Positions 44,273-57,400 of a DNA stretch of 64,000 bases are shown here, in pieces. The translations under genes were made by a program, and so were the position numbers. How positions within the stretch are numbered: the first letter of the stretch is position 1; each line of letters begins with the position of its first letter. The notes under the pieces were generated by a model, which had not been told where the DNA came from, searched no databases, and worked only from the letters and a program-made list of their open reading frames with translations. Origin of the DNA: Ridgeia piscesae. Its lineage: Eukaryota; Annelida; Polychaeta; Sabellida; Siboglinidae. The DNA lies in assembly GCA_025642075.2 (NCBI GenBank), contig JAODUO010000636.1, forward strand, positions 82,001-146,000, in the 5' to 3' direction.

Positions 44273-47200
44273 CAGCCATCTGTTGGACAAAACAACCAAC
44301 TGACCAGTTTCTTGCAGGAGACGCTGTAGTTGGTTGTAGCTGTGTGGTTACTCTTCATTCTCTCTATAAACTTTCGATATTCACACAAAAAGATCCGTCA
44401 GGATTGCCTGCAACTCATACTACCTGTGCCCCTGATTGCTGGGAATTGACTTGTGTTGGTACTTAGGAAAATTTACCTGTCACTGTCACACGATATGTAG
44501 TATAGGACAGTTCCACATAGTGTTAGCCGGATTAGCATTTTCTTTTGGGGCAGTTAGATCGGTCCAGTTCGAGAATAGAACACCAGAGTCAGGTCTTTCA
44601 CAGAGCAATCCAATTGTGATCCTACTTTGGACACCAGTGATGAAGAGAACTGATGTTTCGTAGACAAAATGTGTGTGTAGCAATTAAGTTGATAACATTT
44701 ATGCAAACTTCATAGTGAAATTAAAGCACGTTAGCTAGTTGTAGCTTGACACCTTTCACGGCCATGTGTAAACTAACCTGACACGTTTGTGGTCAGATTT
44801 CCTGTCTTGGATGCTCGGTATGCGACAGCGAACAGATGTCGTTGGTTAGTAGAGTGACTTCTGCGTTTCAAATGACACGTTTGTACTAAACCAGATGAAA
44901 ACCAGTTCAGTCGCCAGCGTTGAGTATCTTGAGAGAAGGAACCTGGTAATTTGTGGTCACAGATGATAAGATATTGTGTCCATTGTGAACGAGGGCTTGT
45001 CTGCTAATTATGTACACATGAGATCATGGAAATATGATATGTTGCGTGTGAAATATATGGATGGTCTATGGGGTGGTCGTGTAAGTTGTAAAGTCACAGA
45101 ATATGGTGGCATTGTTATGGGAGTAGAAGTCGTCATCACCAACCTTTGTGGGGAAATACGTTGTAACTGTGGCACCACATTACATATGAAACGTGTTTGA
45201 ACAATTTGTTCTGATGGAAATTCTGGATGGTGAAAATCGCAACTGAACTAATGCCAGATGGATAAAGTTTTTTCAGCTTTGCAATCTTTTGAGATCATCC
45301 CTAGATATGTTTGGGTAGACATGTCTGTCAGTCAGTCAGAGATAAAACATGTCGTCGTCATTGTCACATAATCAAAAGGTGACACTTGTTCCCTGTCACA
45401 GTTTCTGTTAAACAGAGATTTAGAAACCTCGTTGAGCTACCAGCTCTCACAAAAGAAACCATTCTTCTTTGCACTGCGAGGGCATTCTTCCACTGTAGAA
45501 CTGATGGTGTTTTCTGTTAACTTAGTCAGGTGGTACTGGTGTTTGTTAACTGTTGTATGTAACCGAGAAAAAAACTCAGAAAAATTATTTGTTAACAGTA
45601 TTATTTTATCGCATTAACCGTTGTTTGTTGTACTAAATTATTTATTGTTTAGGTTTTTAAATCATTGCTCTTGCACGTGCGGTGCCTTGGCACCGTCATA
45701 TTGGAGTTGGGCTGCACTCGGGGCATAATATTATAGCATGTTTTAATTACGATGTTATGCCATTATATTCATGCGTTTCATACCTACTTGTAAAACCACT
45801 TTGTAGTATTTTTTGCAGTAATTTGTACTAGTGTAAACTGGACATTTTGCGTGAATACACACACAGTCACAGTTGGACTATTTTGTCAAAATAGTTTCTT
45901 TAAATTTAGCTGTGCGTTACAGTCGAGCTTATTGTTTTGACGCCATGTGTGTGTGTGTTATGCACATCCTGCATATGTTTTGGGAACTATTTAAGTTTTG
46001 GTTTGCACAAAATGCATTAAGCTAGTTAGTCGATGACAAGTAATCAACCAGAGTTTTGTGAACACCTGTATTGATGCCCCAGAGGGTATTTTGTCAGTAA
46101 ACAGCAGTTTGGTGTATGTAATATGTCACTCAACTGCAGTCAGCTGTATTGCAAGCAAAACAAGAGTTTGTCGCTACTCCAAAACGGCATTTAATTTAAC
46201 TATTGTCATGTGACGTCTCTAGTACCCACTAACAAACAAAACAAATTTTTGTGGTGCTCAAAATTGCTGAGGTTCAATTATTTGCATGGTTTGGAAACAC
46301 CTAACGTTTGTATTCAGTGAATTCATCATATGTGAAAAATATGAATGCCAGTGTCTGTTATTGGTCAGACTTACTATTTCTCTAATAGTTATATGTACTG
46401 CAAAGTGTTTTATTTGAATTGCCAAAGATGTGTTGTTGAGAAATGGGAACTTTTATTTTTAGTCCCTGTTTGCATCACGGATGTTGCTATGCTTTTTAGC
46501 CGTGCATGATAGTTCAATATTGATGCTTTGGCACATTTTAATACATTTTAGAACTTTCTGAATCTAATGCTGTCATTGCCACCCTGCATGGCACAACTGC
46601 TGAATCCTTAGTGCTCATGTCACCTGTAATGGTAAACCACACCCTTAAGCGGTATTCCACAGGGTATGTTTCTCCTGACATTTTTAGTACATTATGCAAA
46701 TTTGCGTCACACCAAAATAACAGTGCTGATCGGTAAAGCAGTAAATTTACCCTGAGATTTCTTTAAAAATCGCTATGTTTTCAAAACAGCAGGGTACACC
46801 AAGGCTAACTGGATATGCAGGTGAAGCTGGGAGATGTTTATCACTGCGTGGTTTAGCATTACTACTGATATGTACGCTTGGGTCTTTTGTGTTGCATCTT
46901 GCTTTTGCTAATTTTGTTTCCTAAGGCTGGGGGCTTTTACTTGCCAGTGTCCACATGTGTGTTGTCCTACATACAGGACACAGTAGACCAGTATCCTGCA
47001 AAAGACCTGGGCTTTCTATATTCTACCCCACCCAGCTTTCTGTGAAGACGCTGCCTGATTCTATAACATACTCGAGTCGTGAAGTTGAAATTTGTTTCCT
47101 GCTCCTTTATTAAGACTGTTTACAAGGGCAGTGACATCAAACTGTTCACAGCATGTAGGGTTCTCATTTGTCTCGATGTAAACGGGAATTGAATGTCTTA

Positions 47201-48801
47201 TTGTAAAATGTAAAAAAATATGCGAAACTAGAAGTAATGGCTTGCCACTGAACAATATACTGCGTGCTGTCTGATGGACGTCCGAGTCTGTGGAAGATCA
47301 ACGAACAGTTGTGTTTATGAAAGTACATGAACCGTTGCATTATGAAGTTCTTTTAGTGGTCATGATATTTTAATATACTTGTAACTGGGTTTATTTTCAG
47401 GCAAAAGTCTGGAATGACTATTATTTTAGCACCCGTCAGATTGCAGCCATATACTGTTTGTGAAGGACTTATCCCGGTACTTTTACTACAGCACTAACAA
47501 ATCGGTCAGATGATGACACAGTAGTTGTTAAGCCAGTATCTGTGTTCATCCAACTGTCTGTAGTAGTCAGTGAGGATATCAGCTTTAATTCGGCCTCAAC
47601 AATGTGGAGATTGTGGGTAGCATTACTGTTTTAGGGCCAGGAACATGAAATGTGTGGATTGTGTACTTGTGCAGCAGTCTGTGTCTCACGGCATGTCTGT
47701 GTATGCCTGTACGATAACAAAACTGCAGTCAGATTAAGTCCCCATTGAGGTGTGTGTGACTAATTGTAACATCCGAGGTGGTTATATAGAGTCGGATAAT
47801 AGTAATAAATATGTTTGATGTGCAGCAGTGATGGTGGAAAAATACAGATCAAGAAATGTATAAAGCATTATAAATAATTATAATAAGATGATGCTGGTGA
47901 AGTGTCCTAAAGATGCTGCATCTCATGACCACATTGTTCTATAATCCCACAAAAAGAACCCCGTGTTCTTGTGTTGGTAGCTTGGCTGTGACGATGGGTT
48001 TGACATTAGATACTTTTGAGAAAATGAATACCAGTATTTCGCTTTGATGTTTCCTGGCTGCTGTGATTGTTGCCATGCAACGTGTCACAAGCATTGTCCT
48101 GTAATGCTTGAATGAATATGGGGTGGTCACACGTTCACCGAGTCCCAGGATATGTTTACACTAATTGTTAATGCAAATTGACGTTAACGACAATTTAAAA
48201 TTGTAACGATCACCTGTTGGACACCACTTACTGGCAGGAGGGGGTTAAACCAAAACCAGACACGTGACCTTTTTGGACGTAGGTGCACTCTTGAGAAATT
48301 CCCTGACGTGTGTTGTTGACAAGATGGTGGGATTCAGAGTCAGCTGGTTAAAACAGTAATACGAAACATCTTGTGGAGCGTGGAATTTATATAAATAGCC
48401 TGGACTGATCTGGATGTGTGAAACAGGTGTACTGTACCCGTATTCATATTTCTAAATTGACAGGGAAGCAGTGCTGAACATGGAAATACGGAAATATGAA
48501 ATAATGGTGAACACCTCGTGTGTTGGTATTTCAACCAGGTGCATACAGGGTGTGGTGTTGCTATAGTGTGGATACAGGCTTCAGCATGTCACTGACGTCT
48601 TCAAAGGTGCTGTACGGGATAATTATGTAGTGTCTACCTTGGTGCATTCTTGGTATATTCTGAAGCAAGTTTAATTTCTGGTTGATTCTATCTCGGTTGG
48701 ACAATGTATGTTTACCGTAGGCATTCTGTCTAATGCTGCTCACTAATAACTCACAATTGGCTTTAGGAAATGTTTTCTAATTTCTGTGGTGTTTAAATAA
48801 A
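44248..48801 (+). other. Probable long 3' UTR of KIAA0232
   Basis: No protein family was recognised in this 4.5-kb AT-rich, repeat-poor stretch. AATAAA hexamers occur at about 47804 and at 48796-48801, the latter followed by GT-rich sequence (TGTGTTGGTTGTCG) typical of a cleavage site. UTR status is inferred from position and these signals alone. Confidence 0.35.
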
Positions 48802-49239
48802 CCAGTTTAACCTTGAATGTGTTGGTTGTCGTCTTTGTTTGTGTACATTATTTTACCTTCATATGTAATTTTGTACCACATCATTACATAAAGTGCGTCA
48901 TCAATTAAATGTTTTCACTTCAGTGTTGCATTGCAAATTTGATATTTCAACAAAAAAACCTATAATACAGCTACCACTTAGGTAGTTCACTCTGGATAAG
49001 TAATGAGTGCACCAGTGACATTATTGCTAGTTATAAAAATGCCTATATACACCTGAATAAAAACAATGTGGTATAAATGCTACTTGACATCCTTGGGTGT
49101 TAAACAAAAGTTAGAAATTGAAAACAATTTACCTGTTGGTGTGTGTATATGTATACACGGCTGGCTGTGAGTGAACAGATTTATATCTCGTCTATAATAC
49201 TGTGTGTCAGTCTATCTCTCCCATCCTACTTAGTGTGTG

Positions 49240-49294
<55 letters not shown>

Positions 49295-50382
49295 ACTGGT
49301 TTGTGTGTGACAACATTATCAAAACAACTTATAAGCCAAAGTACAACCACTATTGATTTATGATTATGTGTCTATTCATGTAATGTTATCACAGGTTATA
49401 GTTAACACACAAAACGTACATACAAAGCAATACATGTATCTAAAACAAACTACAACACAGTAAGTAACACTGCTGTAGTTTGGATAAATTTATTCACCTT
49501 AAAATATACATTCTGGTCACGATGTACCTTTTCCAGATAGGAAGCTTTTTTCAAGCAGGCAGCATCCATTAAAAAAATCAAAACAAAATCTATAATGTTT
49601 TATAAAATACGTAGCCCAGATTCATGATGCACTATTTTCTCTGTGCCCGAGAAAACAACCAACCTCAGGGCATCATTTATCACCATTGTTGTGGTGTTAT
49701 ATTGGGCACCATGACTCGATTCTGTCAGAATTGTCATTAGAAAACCAGAGCATATCACACATATGTAAGACCCTTAAGTAAAAGAGCATATCACAAACAT
49801 GTACGAAAATACATCTAAGTAACTATCGTTATATTTTCTTAAATAAACAAATGTATATTGCCAACTGGCAGATTTACGATCAATATTCCAAGGAATAGGA
49901 TGAATCTAGAAGGATTTGAAGTAGAAGCATTTACAACACTCAAACGTTAGTATAAATTACTTCACTGACATTACAGGTTGATACAAGTATATCCAAAATG
50001 AAAACTTTCTAAAACCAATCAGTGCACCAAACAAAGCAAAAATAAAAATGTTCAGGATTGTATTGTAAATGTACAACTGTCACATACTGGACACACAGTG
50101 TATGTACGTATGACCTCATAGTAAAATATAAATCAGATCCTTGTGAAAACATCAAGAAGAATTAAAACAAAGAAATGTACAATATATATATATATGCATT
50201 AAGAACCACAATAAAGTTAACTATCACAGACGTTCAGATATCAGAATTGTATAATAACAAGAACTAGCTGCGATGTAGTGTAACAAACTAAGAGTGAGTT
50301 ACCATCTTAGTATTGTGATCTTAAACTATTACTAATTCCTGCGGTGTGAAGGCGATAATAATTTCTAGGTAGTGATCACCTG

Positions 50383-50420
<38 letters not shown>

Positions 50421-51040
50421 CACATATATATATATATAATTATATAATTATATAATATAATTACAGATAATTATATAATATAATTACAGAGACTACACTA
50501 ATACAGTGTAAACAGTACAGGGTTGTGTGAATTAGTACTCACTTACAGGCTTAAGACCACAACAACAAACATAAACCATTTGTTGTAAGAACACACCGAT
50601 AGAATCATGTAAATCCAACTGTAGAAACGCAGCATTGCAAAACACTTGTAATTAAAAAGTGACACTTTCAAGAACATGTCCTGAGATTTCTTTGTTTAGT
50701 AAACAACAAACACTTGTAAAATAATTGTAAATAAAGACACTCAGTTAATGTCTTATGCTCAGGTCTCTGAATGCATTCAAACACCTGAACATTGGTTATC
50801 ACAGATATACGTATCACAGTTTTATAATTTATACACTGCCCATACTTGTGCGGTGGAGTAAGTGCAATATAATCCCAACCACAGGACTGGTTCAGATGTA
50901 TAAAAGGTATTTCAATTCAGTACTTACAACATGTCTTCCTGCACCTTCTCTTTGTTTTTGGCACACCTGCACTAACTTTATAGGAATGAAAGAGTATTAC
51001 TAGCGTGGTAATGTATAAGATCACAACGGATCAGTTCACG
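48802..51040. other. Intergenic stretch between convergent genes
   Basis: No gene recognised. It holds a (GT)n-(GTGC)n tract at 49231-49293 and TA-rich tracts at 50383-50470. It may include the 3' UTR of the TRPM gene on the minus strand. Confidence 0.4.
49231..49293. repeat. (GT)n/(GTGC)n microsatellite
   Basis: GT dinucleotides pass into about ten GTGC tetranucleotides. Confidence 0.93.
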
Positions 51041-51044
51041 TAGA

Positions 51045-51437
51045 TGTGGCCGTCATTCCCATTCTTGGGCCATAATTCCCATTCCCATTCTTGGGCCATA
51101 ATTCCCATTGCCATTCTTGGGCCATAATTCCCATTGCCATTCTTGGGCCATAATTCCCATTCCCATTCTTGGGCCATAATTCCCATTCCCATTCTTGGGC
51201 CATAATTCCCATTCACATTCTTGGGCCATAATTCCCGTTCACATTCTTGGGCCATCATTCCCGTTCACATTCTTGGGCCATCACTCCCGTTCACATTCTT
51301 GGGCTATAATTCCCATTCGCATTCTTGGGCCATCATTCCAGTTCACATTCTTGGGCCATCATTCCCGTTCACATTCTTGAGCCATTATTCCCGTTCACAT
51401 TCATGGGCCATCATTCCCATTCACATTCTTGGGTCGG
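51045..51437. repeat. 26-bp minisatellite overlapping the TRPM stop codon
   Basis: About fifteen copies of a 26-bp unit (ATTCTTGGGCCATAATTCCC plus six bases; minus strand CCCAAGAATGTGAACGGGAA). The unit at 51421-51435 encodes the last residues DPRM and the TGA stop of the minus-strand TRPM gene. The rest would be 3' UTR. Confidence 0.93.
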
Positions 51438-54400
51438 CATGCGTCTGATATGCGTGACCTCGACTTTGACTCTGACCTCTGTAGAAGACAGCATTTCGAA
51501 GGAGCACTTCAATGTTGTAGAGAGACTGCCTTGTGTTCTCTTCCATCTCGACGATCCTTCCCTCCAGTGCTGCCACCGTGTCCTGTAACCTTGCCGTGCT
51601 TTCCACCCCGGCTATGCCCTGCCGCGTCTGCTCGGCGATCTGTTCCTGCAACGTCGTCACTTGCGCTCCGGAACGATCAGCATCGTCATCATTCTGCTCA
51701 AATGCAACTTTTAGCAGCGGTTGGATGCTGTGATGATCGGGAGACATGTGCACCTCGTAGGTTGTCGCGGTGCTATTCTGACGACGACTGGAATGATCTC
51801 TCTTGTCTCGACCCACATTGTGACTTTGGTCATACCCAGGGTCATGAGCACTGTTCCTCCGCTTGTGCTTTTTCTTTCGCAGTTTCTCCTTCTGTGCGTG
51901 ACTTGTATCCGAGCTTTCGTCATCGCTCCTGTTGCCATCTCGTGTGCTGACAGCCGTCTTTGGTCTGGTCTGCCTCGGATCGCGCGTCGATGGTTGTTGT
52001 TGTTGTTGTTGTTGTTGCGGTTGTTGCTGTGGTTGCTGTGGTTGTTGTTGCTGGTCAGGGTCTGGTTCATCGCGAACCGGTTCGTTGTCACTGTCGGAGA
52101 ACGCCACCTGCCAGTTGCGAGTGTGCTTCCTGTTTGTTGCATATTTCTTCTTCTTCTTATCATCGCTGTCTGTCTCTCGAATGGCCTAAGAACACAGTAA
52201 GCCTTCCTCAAAAAACAGGCAGAAGACGTGTGGAGGATTCTGTATTTATCTCCGCCACGCAATACCAGTAACAATAAGATAACTTCTCATCGCTTTTTGC
52301 ACATAAAAAGCATGTCACGACAAATGGATTGTTCAATCTCAAAATCGATAAGCCATATTCAGTTGTCAACGGCCTGATGGATATAGGCCATAACATAGGT
52401 GGATAAGCAAGGTATGAAGGCACACTTTTATTTAATGGTAGTGGAATCGTGTAACATATTTAATGGACTCAACATTAACCGGGCGATGTTAACTCACAAG
52501 AATGAATGTAGCAGCTGTTAAGTATTGACTTTATGAACAGACGCTGCAATCATCACGCAACAAGCAGCCCGTGTAATAACGTAAATAACCAGTTATTATT
52601 ACTCATTCACTGTGTGCTATATTTAAGTAAACTTAACTGCCAAAACACAAACCACATACTTCAAACATTAAACTAAACTTGTAACCTGAGAGGAGTAACT
52701 ACAAACCTGTGTTTATATTATATAAAAAAGCAATGTGGTTGCCTGTTGTCATTTCAGACACACTCACCTCAAGTTCGTTTTGGTGTTTGAGTTTTTTTGT
52801 GTCCTCCTGCAGAGGCCATCGTGACAGTTGTGTCTTGCTGTAGGAGTCTGTCAACGCCATAGTTGAATCAACTGACGAGGACCGACGTAGAGACCCTGGT
52901 CCCCAGGTCTGCTCCACCAGACGGTCCTCCTCCAAATGTCTTGACACCTTCGACACACTGGCAACCAGATCAAAGATTTCATCCACATTCAACATTCTGT
53001 TATTCCACACATGTATACAATTGCGGAGAATATATTCCCATTGGTTATGACAAGAATGTTCACTGGAACTCCACAAATGTGATGCACACTAGGTCAGGTT
53101 TCTGCATGTAGCAATTTCAAAAATGAATGTACTACAGTGTATATAAAAGCTTCAGATACAGGTGTCAAACTTTGGAATTATAATTATAACAATCACCGTG
53201 GATTGTAATTATGCTCTTGAATGTTCAAGTGTCAAGATTTATTTAGTAAATACAGTGGTATTAGTTACTTATATAATTAATATTCTTTGTGGCAATTTTA
53301 ATGGGTATTCATAAGAGAAATAATGCAGTAATATATGTTGCACTTTTTGTTTACTTTCTTTTTTCTTCAAACTCATAATGTGTTATCATTTTGGTCAATT
53401 ATTAAACTTGCATCATGTAATATAATTATATGATTACATGCATTGTGAGGGCAAACCATCGACTACTTATAGAAACAATTATGATCTCTATATAACATAT
53501 GCCTCTGAATGTATGCATAAAGTTTCAATCATAAACCATTACGATGACATAAAGGCTTTTGTTATAGTTTATAGTGGAATAATTATGTAATCATCCAAAA
53601 TAATGTACACTATGGCATAAATAATATACATAGATTCCAGAATTGTTCTGATTCTGACTCGGCGAGTTCTGTGTGCTGGCTTAATTCTGGTGCTGGAAAT
53701 TAGTTTGATTTTAATAATAATTGATGACTGACTGTTTACAGTGGACCCCCTCTTTAATAATAAGCCCTACCCATCAGCTAATCTAAAGTGGCCTTATGAG
53801 ACAGGTGGCCTCTGATGAGGGTGAACCATTGATGAGTATAGCATGTGAAAAGAAAATATGGTGTTTTTGTCTAGAGCGGTAATTCAGTGATAATGTGTAG
53901 GCCTACTTTATTTGTTATAAACATCGACATTGACTTGTGATTAAAAATAAGCATTTTCGGCGGCCAGTTGGCTGCTGCAGAGGCGTAAACTCTTTCTGTG
54001 ACCTCAGCTGTTAGCTGTGTTAGCTGTCAGGGAGGGGAGACTTATAAAAAGAGGACTAGCACACTCAATTTGTGTGCGGCCATTTGAAGAAAACTCTGAT
54101 CACTACCGGTAGACTGTAGTAGAATGGTAGATGACATAAATACATTTAATGCATTGTGTCTTGACTTTATGTGAGATGTCAAAACAGCTGTGAACGACAT
54201 CAATGAAGTGTCTTCAATGAAACGAAAATGGTGGTTTTCATTCAGTAACATAGTTTAGTCAAAAAAAAAGAATGATTATAAAAATAAGCCTGTAGATGAT
54301 TGGAAGCACAAATCAACAAGTCATCCACAGACCTAACTAAATGGAGCAACATTGCAGAGATTTGTTCAGTGCTACAAACACAATAAGACTGATGTAACAT

Positions 54401-57400
54401 CTCTCTGCTGTCCCACCCAACTCTCTCCTTCCACAGAAGATTACGAAATGGCAAAACCAAAACATCACAAACTGCATCAAGCATCCAACATATAAGTAAA
54501 CCAAATAGACAGCGCACCCAGACAGAATGTTGGCGATGTGCTTCTCAGAGGTGAGCTTCGGAGGCTTGCGATCTTCTCGCACCAACTTCATCACCATCTC
54601 CTTCTCAAACACCTCCAGCATCTCCTTCTGATACTGGGTCAGCCGGGACACTGGGGACACATGACATGTCAACAGATGAGTGGGACACATGACACATCAA
54701 CAGATGAGTGGGGACACATGACACGTCAACAGATGAGTGGGACACATGACATATCAACAGATGAGTGGGGACACATGACACGTCAACAGATGAGTGGGGA
54801 CACATGACATGTCAACAGATGAGTGGGGACACATGACATGTCAACAGATGAGTGGGGATACATGATACATCAACAGATGAGTAGATACACAAGGCAAATC
54901 AACGGATGAGTGGGAACACATGACACATCAACAGATGAGTAGATACACAAGGCAAATCAACGGATGAGTGGGAACACATGACACATCAACAGATGAGTAG
55001 ATACACAAGGCAAATCAACGGATGAGTGGGGACACAATGTCTCACTCAAACACACACTCACATACGCAAACACACTCACACACAACACACCCTGATGTGA
55101 GTGCATTCCTTCCACGGCACCCATGTGCACTTGGATGGATGCAGACAATTTAGCACAGGCACAGACATCAAAGGAACAGGAAGACCACAGCTGAGGTGGG
55201 GAGGATTGCACGTAGAGGGAGACAAGAGATAATGAGAAGCAGCTGCTGATAAAATAGAATGAGTGGAAAAATGACAGAACAACATCACACCCGACCATCA
55301 GCCCTACACAAGAGGGAAGGAGGAAGACCTCTGTGTGGTGTAGACTCACCATCGTCCGGCTCCTTACAGCACGTTCTCCTGCACAGGAACTTAGCCATCA
55401 GGTAGATGTGGTCGATGGCGATGAGAGGCGGCGCCAGTATAGGCTTTGTGTCATACTCCACAACCAGGAAGTACATGCCAAACTTCCAGATCTGAATCGA
55501 GTTCTTTTGCACGTCTTCAAATATGTTGCTGTAGAAAAAGAGGAATGTGCTCTGTAAGGTGATACCGCATGTTGACATACGACCTATGTATGTTAATGTA
55601 TGCTAACAAATTAATCCGGACCGGACCGGACCGGACTGGACTTTTACCCACACACTTATAACAACATCTATGAGTAAGTAATATATAAATATAATAATTA
55701 CAAATAGAAATTCCTTTTAACTCAGGGTAAGGTACCTTTTTTGCGGGTTTTTCCGTTACTGGGAGGAGCAACTGAGTACACAGTGCAACAGGTGCATGTT
55801 ACTGGGAGGAGCAACTGAGTACACAGTGCAACAGGTGCATGTTACTGGGAGGAGCAACTGAGTACACAGTGCAACAGGTGCATGTTACTGGGAGGAGCAA
55901 CTGAGTACACAGTGCAAGAGGTGCCTGTTACTGGCAGGAGTGACTGAGTACACAGTGCAAGAGGTGCCTGTTACTGGCAGGAGTGACTGAGTACACAGTG
56001 CAAGAGGTGCCTGTTACTGGCAGGAGTGACTGAGTACACAGTGCAAGAGGTGCCTGTTACTGGCAGGAGTGACTGAGTACACAGTGCAAGAGGTGCCTGT
56101 TACTGGCAGGAGTGACTGAGTACAGAGTGCAAGAGGTGCCTGTTACTGGCAGGAGTGACTGAGTACACAGTGCAAGAGGTCCCTTGTTACTGGCAGGAGT
56201 GACTGAGTACAGAGTGCAAGAGGTGCCTGTTACTGGCAGGAGTGACTGAGTACACAGCGCAAGAGGTGCCTGTTACTGGCAGGAGTGACTGAGTACACAG
56301 CGCAAGAGGTGCCTGTTACTGGCAGGAGTGACTGAGTACAGAGTGCAAGAGGTGCCTGTTACTGGCAGGAGTGACTGAGTACACAGGCAAGAGGTGCCTG
56401 TTACTGGCAGGAGTGACTGAGTACACAGTGCAAGAGGTGCCTGTTACTGGCAGGAGTGACTGAGTACACAGTGCAAGAGGTGCTTGTTACTGGCAGGAGT
56501 AACTGAGTACACGGTGCAAGAGGTGCCTGTTACTGGCAGGAGTGACTGAGTACACAGTGCAAGAGGTGCCTGTTACTGGCAGGAGTGACTGAGTACAGAG
56601 TGCAAGAGGTGCCTGTTACTGGCAGGAGTGACTGAGTACACAGTGCAAGAGGTGCCTGTTACTGGCAGGAGTGACTGAGTACACAGTGCAAGAGGTGCCT
56701 GTTACTGGCAGGAGTAACTGAGTACACAGTGCAAGAGGTGCCTGTTACTGGCAGGAGTGACTGAGTACACAGTGCAAGAGGTGCCTGTTACTGGCAGGAG
56801 TGACTGAGTACACAGTGCAAGAGGTGCCTGTTACTGGCAGGAGTGACTGAGTACAGAGTGCAAGAGGTGCCTGTTACTGGCAGGAGTGACTGAGTACACA
56901 GTGCAAGAGGTGCCTGTTACTGGCAGGAGTGACTGAGTACACAGTGCAAGAGGTGCCTGTTACTGGCAGGAGTGACTGAGTACACAGTGCAAGAGGTGCC
57001 TGTTACTGGCAGGAGTGACTGAGTACACAGGCAAGAGGTCCCTGTTACTGGCAGGAGTGACTGAGTACACAGTGCAAGAGGTGCCTGTTACTGGCAGGAG
57101 TAACTGAGTACACAGTGCAAGAGGTGCCTGTTACTGGCAGGAGTAACTGAGTACACAGTGCAAGAGGTGTTGTTACTGGCAGGAGTAACTGAGTACACAG
57201 TGCAAGAGGTGCTTGTTACTGGCAGGAGTAACTGAGTACACAGTGCAAGAGGTGCTTGTTACTGGCAGGAGTGACTGAGTACACAGTGCAAGAGGTGCCT
57301 GTTACTGGCAGGAGTGACTGAGTACACAGTGCAAGAGGTGCCTGTTACTGGCAGGAGTAACTGAGTACACAGTGCAAGAGGTCCTTGTTACTGGCAGGAG

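Noticed and set aside
51711..52274. 187-codon minus-strand frame overlapping the TRPM last exon
   Set aside because: It is another frame of the same exon. The TRPM frame is fixed by splice phases and the coiled coil.
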